From Bacillus smithii (GTDB lineage Bacteria > Bacillota > Bacilli > Bacillales > DSM-4216): a stretch of DNA of 64,000 nt. Where the stretch lies: the NCBI RefSeq assembly GCF_001050115.1, contig NZ_CP012024.1:2274001-2338000 (forward strand), read 5' to 3'. Of this stretch, positions 55,406 to 64,000 are shown piece by piece (positions within the stretch are counted from its first letter, which is position 1; each line of letters starts with the position of its first letter). The position numbers were made by a program, and so were the translations under genes. The notes beneath the pieces were generated by a model, which searched no databases, was not told the DNA's origin, and was given only the letters and a program-made list of their open reading frames with translations.

Positions 55406-55429
55406 AGAGATGCAGCGGACTGCATCTCT
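55406..55429. repeat. Right target duplication of IS copy 2
   Basis: Exact second copy of the hairpin at 53833-53856, lying eight bases after the yrzQ stop on the minus strand. Here the hairpin is followed on the minus strand by the IS end instead of the original T-tract. Confidence 0.95.
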
Positions 55430-55436
55430 TTTCTCG

Positions 55437-55568
55437 CTAAAATAATTTTCTCACCTGTTTTCTGAGTTTCCGTATTTGCCGTTGATTAAGCATGGAGGAA
55501 CGGCCGGCCCAAGCAGAAGCAGCCACACCGGCTCCAAATCCCAGCAATGAAATCATGGCTTTGTTCAT
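55437..55568 (-). CDS. yrzQ: YrzQ family small protein (DUF3918)
   Basis: A 43-residue protein with a short hydrophobic N-terminal helix (ISLLGFGAGVAASAWAG) and a strongly basic C-terminal half (LNQRQIRKLRKQVRKLF). It resembles the DUF3918/YrzQ family of bacilli, which sits in the same place next to yrrI. GGAGTG precedes the ATG. Function unknown. Its terminator has been taken over by IS copy 2. Confidence 0.8.
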   Translation of the reverse strand: MNKAMISLLGFGAGVAASAWAGRSSMLNQRQIRKLRKQVRKLF

Positions 55569-55583
55569 GAAACAAACACTCCT

Positions 55584-55772
55584 TCAGCTTAGTCGTCGTT
55601 GTTTCTCATCGAACAAATCGTCCAAAGAGGTTAAAGAACCATCTTCCTCCACTTGATGAGTGTAAATCATTTGATTGGATACGGTTAACTCAATAAAACA
55701 ATTCCAGCAATAGTATTGGTTGATCCCTATTTTGCCGATATCTTTACTCTGGCAATTTGGACAAATAAGCAT
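55584..55772 (-). CDS. yrzR: YrzR family zinc-ribbon-like small protein
   Basis: A 62-residue protein with a four-cysteine zinc ribbon, CPNCQSKDIG and YCWNCF, followed by an acidic tail (SLTSLDDLFDEKQ). It matches the small protein found between yrrD and yrzQ in bacilli. The ATG at 55772 follows GAGGTGG and lies 29 bases inside the end of yrrD. Its function is unknown. Confidence 0.8.
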   Translation of the reverse strand: MLICPNCQSKDIGKIGINQYYCWNCFIELTVSNQMIYTHQVEEDGSLTSLDDLFDEKQRRLS

Positions 55773-56256
55773 GAAAGCCACCTCGCACACGTTCTGGCGT
55801 GACGATAACGGCATCTTTTCCGATCGCAGGGGGTGTATTCGTGCGGATTATTTTGCTGCCTTCCAATAGATCCGAAAAGAAACCATCCGTCAACTCATAC
55901 CCTACGATCATGCCCAAATTTTCCAGAAAATATACATCTTTCAACCGGCCAAGGATTTCTCCATTTTTATCAAAAAAAGGCGTTCCTTCGATCGATTGTT
56001 TATGAAAAAACGTAAAAATTTTATCTGAACAAAATGGAATCAACCGTTCCTTTTTCGTCATGATGCAGTCGACCCCAAAGCATTCTACCGAATCAATCGG
56101 CAGCTGCTTTTTCACAGAAAAAAGGGAGACCGTCTTAACTAACAGCGACTTTACCTCGCCTTTTTCCGATATACAAAGATCGCAAACCTCCCCAAGGCGG
56201 CTACCTGTACAGACATCGAAAACAGGCAGCCTGTTTAAGGAAGAAAATGTTCGCAA
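55744..56256 (-). CDS. yrrD: PRC-barrel domain protein YrrD
   Basis: A 170-residue protein with two PRC-barrel-like repeats. The first contains VFDVCTGSRLGEVCDLCIS and the second FDKNGEILGRLKDVYF. PRC barrels bind RNA or protein partners, as in RimM. The TTG at 56256 (MRTFSSL) is eight bases from GGTGG and fits homologues; a GTG four codons upstream overlaps the site. The C-terminus overlaps yrzR. Its function is unknown. Confidence 0.85.
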   Translation of the reverse strand: MRTFSSLNRLPVFDVCTGSRLGEVCDLCISEKGEVKSLLVKTVSLFSVKKQLPIDSVECFGVDCIMTKKERLIPFCSDKIFTFFHKQSIEGTPFFDKNGEILGRLKDVYFLENLGMIVGYELTDGFFSDLLEGSKIIRTNTPPAIGKDAVIVTPERVRGGFHAYLSKLPE

Positions 56257-56297
56257 AAAGTGTCCCACCTTTCCCGAACTATTTATTATTGTGGGAC

Positions 56298-58700
56298 TTA
56301 CTCCATAAAATCATAAGGGGTAACGTTTTCCATTCCTATCATAGGATTGATTTGCATCCACTCTTCTTCACTCATCGGATAGGAAATGGAATTTTCTTCC
56401 TTGCTGTCAGCATCTTTATTAGCCAACACTTCTGACAGTTTTTGGCAAAGAGTTGTTTTTCTCAACAAACTATCGTTACGTTCAACGCCCCAACGAAACG
56501 CTTCTTCTTCGCCGCATAAAATTAAAAATTTTTTGCTTCTGGTCACGGCAGTATATAATAAATTTTTTCGCAGCATGCGATAATAGCTTTTCACAACAGG
56601 CAAAATCACGATAGGAAATTCGCTTCCTTGTGATTTGTGGATGGAACAGCAATAAGCATGAGTGATCTGATTCAATTCTTGGCGTGTATAGGTGACTTCA
56701 TTTCCTTCAAAAGAAACAAGGACCATGTCTTGTTTTTCCGTGTTTTCTTTCGCGTAAAAAATGGAAATGACCTCACCGATATCGCCGTTAAATACATTTT
56801 TTTCCGGTTTGTTGACAAGCTGAAGCACTTTATCTCCAATACGGTAGACTGTATCCCCGAAAGCCAATTCTTTTCGAGATTGATCATGATTTGGATTTAA
56901 AATTTCCTGCAGCATTTTATTTAAACGGTCAATCCCGGCAGGCCCTTTATACATTGGAGCCAAAACTTGAATATCTTTTGCCGTAAATCCTTTGTTGCGA
57001 GCATTTTCCACCACTTGCTCAACAACGCTGGCAATTTGTTGTGTGGAACATTTAATAAACGAGCGATCTTTTTTTTGAACAGCTAGGTCAGCAGGCAGTT
57101 TTCCCTTTTTGATTTCATGAGCTAATTCAATGATGGAAGATCCGTTTTCTTGCCGATAAATATCCGTAAGCTGTACAGTCGGTATCGTTTTCGAGTCCAG
57201 CAAGTCTTTTAACACTTGTCCCGGGCCGACAGATGGCAGCTGATCTTCGTCCCCTACCAGCACGACTTGAACTTCCTCCGGCAGCGCATTAAAAAATTGA
57301 TAAGCCAGCCATGTATCCACCATGGACATTTCATCAATGATCACTAATTTTCCGTTAATGGTCCGGTCTTGTTCAAAATCGATTCCGGCTTGTCCGTTCC
57401 AGCCAAGCAATCGGTGGATCGTTGCTGCCGGCAGGCCCGTTGATTCCGCCATCCTTTTTGCAGCTCTTCCCGTAGGCGCTCCTAAGACGATTGGAAAAGG
57501 GTCGTCTTTACTATAATCTTTCGGATCCAAAGATAGACCGTGCAGCTCTGCGTATAATTCGACAATTCCTTTGATTACTGTGGTTTTTCCCGTTCCGGGG
57601 CCGCCCGTCAGCAGCAGCATCGGCGATAATAAAGCCGTTTGGATCGCTTTTTTCTGAGAGGAAGCATACTGTACGCCAATTCTTTCTTCTAATTTTCCCA
57701 AGGCTAATAAAAATTCTGATTCAGGAAATTGTTCCTCGTATTGATCTTGGGCTAAGATGCGCTGAATATTGGAAACAATCCCTTTTTCAGCGAAATAGAG
57801 AGACGGAATATAAATTCTGTCCTCTTCTTCAATCAGCTTCTTCTCTTTTTTCAATTGATGAAGCTGTTCGGATATGTCAGTCTCAGCGATTGGAGTGCTG
57901 CTGTTTTTATCCAAGAGAGCTTTTCCTTTTGAAAGCAAGTCCTTTTGATCCAAATAGACATGACCTTCTTGCAGACATTCCGATTCCAGCGTATACAAAC
58001 AGGCTGCTTTCAAACGTTCTGGGTGTGTCTCATCCATTCCAAGCTGTTTTCCTAATTCATCAGCGCGCGAAAATCCGATCCCTTCCACGTCCTCCACAAG
58101 CTGATAAGGATTTTTTTGGATAATATCCAACGTTTGTTCTTTATAGGTCTGGTAAATTTTCATGGACATTTGCGGACCGAATCCGTATTGATTTAAGGCG
58201 ACCATGATTTGTTCGAGCCCTTCATTTTCCTTTAAAACATCGTAAAGAGCTTTCGCTTTTTCTGAGGATAGATTCGGAACACCATCAAGCACGGAAGGGG
58301 ATTTCAATATTTTGGAAATGGCATCTTCGCCTAAATGATCGACAATTCTTTCCGCCGTTTTTCGCCCGATTCCCTTGAACAATTCGCTCGATAAATAATT
58401 GATCACTCCTTGCCTTGTCTGAGGAACTTCTTTTTGAAAATGTTTGCATTGAAATTGAATTCCGAATTTTGGATGCTCTTGAAAAAAGCCATAAAAGGTG
58501 TATGTTTCATGTTCGTGTACTTGCGGAAAATAACCAGTAATGACCGCTTCTTTTTCTTCATATTGGTCATTTGTTTCTTCCACTTTTACCCTTATGACGG
58601 TATAAAGATTTTGTTCATTGCGAAAGATGGTCGCGATATGGCGGCCTTTCACATATGTTTCCTGTTCTGCAAACAGGCCGATATTGTGCTGCCCTTCCAT
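56298..58700 (-). CDS. recD2: RecD2 helicase (YrrC)
   Basis: An 800-residue superfamily 1 5'-3' DNA helicase of the RecD2 type, independent of RecBC. An N-terminal OB-like region and a helix-hairpin-helix segment (FKGIGRKTAERIVDHLG, about residue 100) precede the motor. Walker A is LLTGGPGTGKTTVIKG near residue 360, Walker B VIIDEMSMVDTWLA, and the C-terminal motif CCSIHKSQGSEFPIV. It contributes to replication fork repair and mismatch-related stability. Of two adjacent ATGs 58700 has the better spacing from GGAGG. Confidence 0.95.
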   Translation of the reverse strand: MEGQHNIGLFAEQETYVKGRHIATIFRNEQNLYTVIRVKVEETNDQYEEKEAVITGYFPQVHEHETYTFYGFFQEHPKFGIQFQCKHFQKEVPQTRQGVINYLSSELFKGIGRKTAERIVDHLGEDAISKILKSPSVLDGVPNLSSEKAKALYDVLKENEGLEQIMVALNQYGFGPQMSMKIYQTYKEQTLDIIQKNPYQLVEDVEGIGFSRADELGKQLGMDETHPERLKAACLYTLESECLQEGHVYLDQKDLLSKGKALLDKNSSTPIAETDISEQLHQLKKEKKLIEEEDRIYIPSLYFAEKGIVSNIQRILAQDQYEEQFPESEFLLALGKLEERIGVQYASSQKKAIQTALLSPMLLLTGGPGTGKTTVIKGIVELYAELHGLSLDPKDYSKDDPFPIVLGAPTGRAAKRMAESTGLPAATIHRLLGWNGQAGIDFEQDRTINGKLVIIDEMSMVDTWLAYQFFNALPEEVQVVLVGDEDQLPSVGPGQVLKDLLDSKTIPTVQLTDIYRQENGSSIIELAHEIKKGKLPADLAVQKKDRSFIKCSTQQIASVVEQVVENARNKGFTAKDIQVLAPMYKGPAGIDRLNKMLQEILNPNHDQSRKELAFGDTVYRIGDKVLQLVNKPEKNVFNGDIGEVISIFYAKENTEKQDMVLVSFEGNEVTYTRQELNQITHAYCCSIHKSQGSEFPIVILPVVKSYYRMLRKNLLYTAVTRSKKFLILCGEEEAFRWGVERNDSLLRKTTLCQKLSEVLANKDADSKEENSISYPMSEEEWMQINPMIGMENVTPYDFME

Positions 58701-58856
58701 CATTGACCCTCCTTGCTTCGGTTCCAAATCCCACAGCTCATGTTTGATGATTCCCTTCATCTCGAAATTGGAAAGAAAACGGGAAACTCTCCTTAAAGGA
58801 CGATTCGTTCCACCAACCAGCGATCGGAAAAAGTTTCACAGAAGATGAAAATTTCA

Positions 58857-59510
58857 TTAGATTTTTTCCAGCATCTTTAAACCGTAGCCGGCAAGAAGAT
58901 GATCTTCTTGCAGTTCAAGCGCTTTTTGAAACATTTTTTTAGCTTGCTCCCGGTCCTCTCGATAACCGGCATAAGCAACTCCTAAATTATAATAAGCGTC
59001 GGCATGATTAGGATTGAGCTGAATGACTTTTTCAAACTGTCGAATCGCTTCTTCATAAACGTTTAGCTTTGCCAAAGAAAGTCCGTATTGAAAAAGAGCT
59101 TCGCTGTCGTTCGGATTCAATTCGGCTGCCCGTTGTAGATAAGGCAAAGCGAGTTTGTTTTGTTCCAGTTGGACAAAACACATCCCGGCCATAAAATAGC
59201 TGTCTTCATCTTGCATTCCTTTTTGAATCGCTTTTTCAAAACAGCCGACCGCATCCTCAAAACGATTTTCATTATAATAAAGGCTGCCGAGTGCATAATA
59301 AGCAGCGGCCGCATTGCCGTCCACCTCAATGGCTTTTTGAAAAAAATTTTCCGCTTTGCGCATCTCGCCCACAGAAACTAGAACGTTTCCAAAATTAATA
59401 TAGGCAGCGGGATCTTGCGGATTCTCTTCGATATGTTCTGTAAACATCTTCAATGCTTCTTCGACTTTTCCTGCTTGCAAATATTCAATTCCTTTTGCAT
59501 TTTTGTCCAT
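58857..59510 (-). CDS. yrrB: TPR-repeat protein YrrB
   Basis: A 217-residue protein made of about six tetratricopeptide repeats (for example AYINFGNVLVSVGEMRKAEN, ALFQYGLSLAKLNVYEEAIR and AYYNLGVAYAGYREDREQAK). It is a cytosolic scaffold. In B. subtilis yrrB lies in the same place, between mnmA and recD2. A protein-interaction role is known for the fold; the partner is not known. The second of two ATGs (59510) is seven bases from GAGG. Confidence 0.9.
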   Translation of the reverse strand: MDKNAKGIEYLQAGKVEEALKMFTEHIEENPQDPAAYINFGNVLVSVGEMRKAENFFQKAIEVDGNAAAAYYALGSLYYNENRFEDAVGCFEKAIQKGMQDEDSYFMAGMCFVQLEQNKLALPYLQRAAELNPNDSEALFQYGLSLAKLNVYEEAIRQFEKVIQLNPNHADAYYNLGVAYAGYREDREQAKKMFQKALELQEDHLLAGYGLKMLEKI

Positions 59511-59574
59511 CATGACACCTCTGATTTGTTCTAATAGGAAGTATATCATATTTGGAGATCCCATTTTCATTTAC

Positions 59575-59650
59575 AAAAAGAAAGGGTTAGACCTTCCGAC
59601 ACAATATATAATAAGTTTATATATCGTGCAGCCCGATTAGGTCAAACCCT
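59575..59650 (-). terminator. Large nested terminator hairpin after mnmA
   Basis: Outer 12-bp arms AGGGTTAGACCT (59583-59594) and AGGTCAAACCCT (59639-59650) match at 11 of 12. A second 12-bp stem inside, CACAATATATAA (59600-59611) with TTATATATCGTG (59617-59628), matches at 11 of 12. The minus strand continues TTCTTTTTG. The 68-base two-tier structure is unusually large for a simple terminator. Confidence 0.7.
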
Positions 59651-59729
59651 GATAAATCGACTGATTCTAGATGATCACTTGAAAACGGCGGTAAATCTTT
59701 GGTTTATTTTGAAGCGATTTGGATTCCTA

Positions 59730-60863
<1,134 letters not shown>

Positions 60864-62009
60864 TCACTGCTTTGTCAATCGTTTTACTATCTTTGAAATA
60901 ATAGCCGCCGCTTGAAGAATTTGATCTTCTGTATTATTAATGCCGAAGCTAAATCGGATGGAGTTGGTCAAACGGTCAGATTGGCTTCCGAACATAGCTC
61001 GGAGAACATGAGAAGGATCCACAGACCCAGCTGTGCATGCAGATCCACTAGAAGCTGCTATCCCTTCTAAATCCAAGTTCACAAGCATCGCTTCCACATT
61101 CGTGCCAGGAAAACTCAAGTTTACTACATGTGGAAGAGACTGTTCAAGCGTTCCGTTGATTGAAAAATCGACTCCTTCTTTTTTCAGCGTTTCGATGAGC
61201 AATTGCTTCAATTTATGGTAAAAAGCATATTTTTCCGGCTTTGTCTTTTGGGAAATTTCCACTGCTTTAGCAAAAGCAGCAATCGATGCGACATTTTCCG
61301 TTCCTGCCCGCCGTTTTCTTTCCTGTTCCCCACCGTGAACCGTTGGAATTAAGCGAACACCGTCCCTAACATACAGGAAGCCTACTCCTTTCGGTCCATT
61401 AATTTTATGACTGGAGACAGACAATAAATCGATATGAAGGTCTTGCACATCGATGTCTGCCAATCCGTATGCTTGAACTGCATCCGTATGAAAAACAGCT
61501 TGATGATTCGTTAACAACTCTCCAACTTCCCGGATCGGCTGCAGCGTACCAACTTCATTGTTGGCGAACATGATCGAAACAAGGATCGTATCGTCCCGCA
61601 AAGCTTTCTTCAACTCTTCCACAGAAATACGGCCGGTTTCATCCACCGGTAAATAAGTAACTTCAAATCCTTCTTTCTCCAAAAATTCACATGTATGCAA
61701 AACAGCATGATGTTCAACGGCTGTCGTGATGATATGTTTGCCTTTATCCGCCATGCCTCTGGCCACACCAATTAACGCCAGATTATCCGCTTCAGTCCCA
61801 CCGCTTGTAAAAATAATTTCATCAAAGTTGGCATGAATGCTTTTCGCGATGAATTCTCTAGCTTGATCCACTACTTGACGAGCGTCGCGGCCGAAGTAAT
61901 GGATGCTGGACGGGTTTCCATAATGATTTTGCATGGTTTCGGTTAAGACTTGGATCACTTCCGGGTGAACAGGACTTGTTGCTGCATGATCCAGATAAAT
62001 GCGTTCCAT
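60864..62009 (-). CDS. yrvO: Cysteine desulfurase YrvO
   Basis: A 381-residue PLP-dependent cysteine desulfurase of the NifS/IscS type. The PLP lysine is in LLSVSSHKINGPKG near residue 200. The catalytic cysteine is in ASSGSACTAGSVDPSHVL near residue 325. It provides persulfide sulfur to MnmA. The ATG at 62009 follows AAGGAGG by eleven bases. It lies between cymR and mnmA, 16 bases from cymR. Confidence 0.95.
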   Translation of the reverse strand: MERIYLDHAATSPVHPEVIQVLTETMQNHYGNPSSIHYFGRDARQVVDQAREFIAKSIHANFDEIIFTSGGTEADNLALIGVARGMADKGKHIITTAVEHHAVLHTCEFLEKEGFEVTYLPVDETGRISVEELKKALRDDTILVSIMFANNEVGTLQPIREVGELLTNHQAVFHTDAVQAYGLADIDVQDLHIDLLSVSSHKINGPKGVGFLYVRDGVRLIPTVHGGEQERKRRAGTENVASIAAFAKAVEISQKTKPEKYAFYHKLKQLLIETLKKEGVDFSINGTLEQSLPHVVNLSFPGTNVEAMLVNLDLEGIAASSGSACTAGSVDPSHVLRAMFGSQSDRLTNSIRFSFGINNTEDQILQAAAIISKIVKRLTKQ

Positions 62010-62025
62010 TTTGAGAAATTCCTCC

Positions 62026-62445
62026 TTAAATGTAAAACATATAGGCATCCGATTCGCCTCGATCGGTATAATTCGCTAAGTCCTCCAATGTTGTGCTCTC
62101 AAGAACGTCCTTCACAGCATCTCGAATGCGCATCCATAACTCTCGTTTTGGAGGATCTTCATCTTCGATTCCTTCCACCGGGCTAATCGGCCCTTCCAAT
62201 ACACGGATAATATCACCTGCTGTAATTTTGGAAGGGTCTCTGGCAAGTACATAACCTCCGTATGCTCCGCGGATGCTTTTGACCAAACCAGCATTTCTTA
62301 GTGGAGCGACTAGCTGCTCTAAGTAATGCTCGGATAAGTCATGCGTTTTTGCAATGGAGCGCAAGGGGGTCGGTCCCTCTCCGTATTTCTTGGCTAACTC
62401 AATCATAATCGTCAAGCCGTATCGGCCTTTAGTGGAAATTTTCAT
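62026..62445 (-). CDS. cymR: Cysteine metabolism repressor CymR (Rrf2 family)
   Basis: A 139-residue Rrf2-family winged-helix repressor. The DNA-binding region reads SIAKTHDLSEHYLEQLVAPL with the wing SIRGAYGGYVLAR, and the protein ends DAYMFYI. It contains no cysteine, so it cannot hold an Fe-S cluster as IscR does. This agrees with CymR, which senses cysteine through O-acetylserine sulfhydrylase CysK. It governs sulfur uptake genes. The ATG at 62445 follows GAGGTG. The 5' end is overlapped by the upstream membrane protein gene. Confidence 0.95.
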   Translation of the reverse strand: MKISTKGRYGLTIMIELAKKYGEGPTPLRSIAKTHDLSEHYLEQLVAPLRNAGLVKSIRGAYGGYVLARDPSKITAGDIIRVLEGPISPVEGIEDEDPPKRELWMRIRDAVKDVLESTTLEDLANYTDRGESDAYMFYI

Positions 62446-63103
62446 ATTTTGCACCTCTATTCAATTCATTTTTTGATTTTTGCATTTTATGGATAAAGTA
62501 ATCAGTGATTTTTTGACATTGTGGAAGTGTTATGCCTACAATCGTACCCATGAACAGACTAAATAAAATGGTTCCGACATGTACAGGTCCTCCCAAAAGA
62601 AAACCCATTATGAGAACGATTACTTCCATTCCCCTTCGAACGTGGGAAACTTTCCATCCCGTTTTCGAAGTAACGGCAATCATTAAACTATCTCGAGGTC
62701 CGGCTCCAATTTGGGCAGAAATGTAAATACCCATTCCGTATCCATTGATGATGATGCCGAGCAGAAACATGCACAGCTTTCCTAAAAAACTGTGGGGTGT
62801 TACGATAAAAGGCAGACTTAAATACATATCCATGAATATGCCAACAAGAAGCATATTTAAATAAGCGCCAAATTGAGGCCACTCTTTCATCAGTAAAGCA
62901 GATAAAGCTAAAACAGCCAACCCTACAAGTATTGACCAAGTCCCAACCGTTAACCCTAGTTTATAATATAATCCTACATGCATCGTGTCCCAAGGTGTTG
63001 CTCCGAGATCCGATCGAATCATGAACACAAGGCCGAGAGACATGACAAGCAAACCAGTCATAAAAACGACTAATCGAAAGATGATATTCCCCTTTGTTTT
63101 CAC
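62429..63103 (-). CDS. YczE/YitT-like integral membrane protein
   Basis: A 224-residue protein with five to six membrane helices. The repeated motif RSDLGATPWDTMHVGL and AQIGAGPRDSLMIAV is typical of the YczE/YyaS membrane family. Substrate and function are unknown. A GTG start follows AAAGGGG. Its stop lies 17 bases inside cymR, so cymR translation may be coupled to it. In B. subtilis cymR is next to yrvN (rarA) without this gene, so it looks like a local insertion that became the first gene of the cymR operon. Confidence 0.75.
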   Translation of the reverse strand: MKTKGNIIFRLVVFMTGLLVMSLGLVFMIRSDLGATPWDTMHVGLYYKLGLTVGTWSILVGLAVLALSALLMKEWPQFGAYLNMLLVGIFMDMYLSLPFIVTPHSFLGKLCMFLLGIIINGYGMGIYISAQIGAGPRDSLMIAVTSKTGWKVSHVRRGMEVIVLIMGFLLGGPVHVGTILFSLFMGTIVGITLPQCQKITDYFIHKMQKSKNELNRGAKYENFH

Positions 63104-63156
63104 ATAAACGCCCCTTTAGATCCCCCGCGTAGAACAAATAAAGATTAGCTTTTGTC

Positions 63157-63165
63157 ATTATAGCA
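63157..63165 (-). promoter_or_regulatory. Extended -10 promoter of the yczE-like/cymR operon
   Basis: Minus-strand TGCTATAAT is an extended -10 (TGN before a perfect TATAAT). The -35 region at 17 bases is poor. Transcription would start about 50 bases before the GTG of the membrane protein. Confidence 0.6.
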
Positions 63166-63292
63166 TACAATCTGAGCGAATACAGTTGAACTTGCCTTTT
63201 CCTATGGTAAGTTATTGTCAAAGATGTTTAAAAGACAAAAGACATTTTAAAAACGGGAAACCGATATAACTTTAGATCTGGAGAGATGAAGT

Positions 63293-64000
63293 ATGAGTAC
63301 AAAACCGTTAGCATTTCGAATGAGACCGAGAACCATTGATGAAATTGCCGGACAAGAACACTTAGTCGGAGAAGGAAAAATCATTAGAAGAATGGTCGAA
63401 GCAAAACAGCTTTCATCTATGATTCTTTACGGGCCGCCAGGAATAGGCAAAACTTCCATTGCTTCCGCGATTGCCGGCAGTACTCAATATGCTTTTCGAC
63501 AACTGAATGCAGTCACCAATAACAAGAAAGATATGGAAATTGTCGCTGAGGAAGCGAAAATGTCCGGAAAAGTGATTCTGCTTTTAGACGAAGTACATCG
63601 TCTGGATAAAGGGAAGCAAGACTTTCTTCTTCCTTATCTTGAAAATGGCAGCATTACATTAATCGGAGCTACAACCAACAATCCATACTTTTCGATTAAT
63701 CCGGCTATTCGCAGCCGCTGTCAAATATTCGAATTAAAGCCGTTAACCCCGGATCAGATTCTCTCATTGTTGAAAAGAGCTCTTCATGATGAAAAACGGG
63801 GACTCGGAAAATGGAACATTCAAATCGACGAAGACGCGTTGCTCCATTTCGCGCATGGATCAAACGGAGATGCCCGCAGTTCTTTAAACGCGCTCGAATT
63901 GGCTGTCTTATCTACAAAAGAGGATGAAACCGGTACGATCCACATTAATCTTGAAATAGCAGAGGAATGTCTGCAAAAGAAAAGTTTTGTTCATGATAAA
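63293..64000 (+). CDS. rarA: Replication-associated recombination ATPase RarA (3' truncated by window)
   Basis: The first 236 residues of RarA/MgsA (B. subtilis YrvN), an AAA+ ATPase related to clamp loaders that acts at stalled forks. The N-terminus MSTKPLAFRMRPRTIDEIAG is followed by Walker A ILYGPPGIGKTSIA, Walker B VILLLDEVHR and sensor 1 LIGATTNNPYFSIN, then SNGDARSSLNALELAV. GGAGAGATGAAGT precedes the ATG. The frame is open to the window end without stop, so about half of the expected 420 or so residues is visible. Confidence 0.95.
   Translation, partial: MSTKPLAFRMRPRTIDEIAGQEHLVGEGKIIRRMVEAKQLSSMILYGPPGIGKTSIASAIAGSTQYAFRQLNAVTNNKKDMEIVAEEAKMSGKVILLLDEVHRLDKGKQDFLLPYLENGSITLIGATTNNPYFSINPAIRSRCQIFELKPLTPDQILSLLKRALHDEKRGLGKWNIQIDEDALLHFAHGSNGDARSSLNALELAVLSTKEDETGTIHINLEIAEECLQKKSFVHDK

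Noticed and set aside
62961-63221. 86-codon minus-strand frame overlapping the start of the YczE-like gene
   Set aside because: It is the shifted frame of the membrane protein and its leader and lacks domain or site support.

Overview
The window is chromosomal DNA of an endospore-forming, competence-gene-bearing member of the Bacillaceae (Bacillota). The evidence is gene order: dgkA-ybeY-pgpH, the yqf block, rpsU-yqeY, the hrcA-grpE-dnaK-dnaJ operon, lepA, spoIIP-gpr, rpsT, holA, comE, the yqe operon, sda, sigK, greA-udk, the yrr block, alaS, recD2, mnmA-cymR and rarA follow the Bacillus subtilis yqf/yqe/yrr/yrv order almost gene for gene. Sporulation genes (yqfC, yqfD, spoIIP, gpr, sigK, sda) and strong AGGAGG-type ribosome binding sites agree with this. 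The exact genus cannot be fixed from the sequence alone. Almost all genes lie on the minus strand. The plus-strand exceptions are an EmrE/EamA-type transporter, rpsT, yqzM, comER, sda, a 51-residue zinc-ribbon protein, sigK and the truncated rarA.

Layout. 1-8.4 kb: cell envelope and signalling genes (dgkA, ybeY, pgpH c-di-AMP phosphodiesterase, phoH), the sporulation pair yqfC-yqfD, and a membrane-stress unit nfeD-floA-yqfB under a good SigW-type promoter. 8.4-19.8 kb: yqeY-rpsU, a transporter, and the CIRCE-controlled heat-shock operon hrcA-grpE-dnaK-dnaJ-prmA-rsmE-mtaB, preceded by hemW. 19.9-24.5 kb: lepA, spoIIP, gpr. 24.6-28.3 kb: rpsT, IS copy 1, holA, yqzM. 28.3-32.8 kb: comEC-comEB-comEA and divergent comER. 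32.9-38.0 kb: a tightly overlapping ribosome/NAD/shikimate operon yqeG-yqeH-aroE-yqeI-nadD-yqeK-rsfS-yqeM. 38-42.3 kb: a palindromic repeat, sda with a DnaA-box cluster, an intact sigK, small proteins, yrhC, mtnN and yrrS. 42.7-53.6 kb: greA, udk, the tRNA mo5U34 pathway (trhP2, trhP1, trmR), mltG, yrzB-ruvX-ireB-alaS with an alanine T-box leader, and yrrI. 53.8-55.4 kb: IS copy 2. 55.4-64 kb: yrzQ, yrzR, yrrD, recD2, yrrB, mnmA, yrvO, cymR, a YczE-like membrane protein and the start of rarA.

The most striking observation is the insertion pattern of two nearly identical IS1182-type elements. Each sits exactly on a rho-independent terminator hairpin (of rpsT and of yrzQ). In each case the target duplication (25 bp and 24 bp) is exactly the whole palindromic stem-loop. 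The element's own two ends also fold into long hairpins. The element therefore looks specialised to enter terminators and to be insulated by hairpins on both sides. Other points of interest are an NfeD protein that has lost its protease domain and appears to start at an ATC codon, a DnaA-box cluster at sda, and very small unannotated-type genes near sigK.
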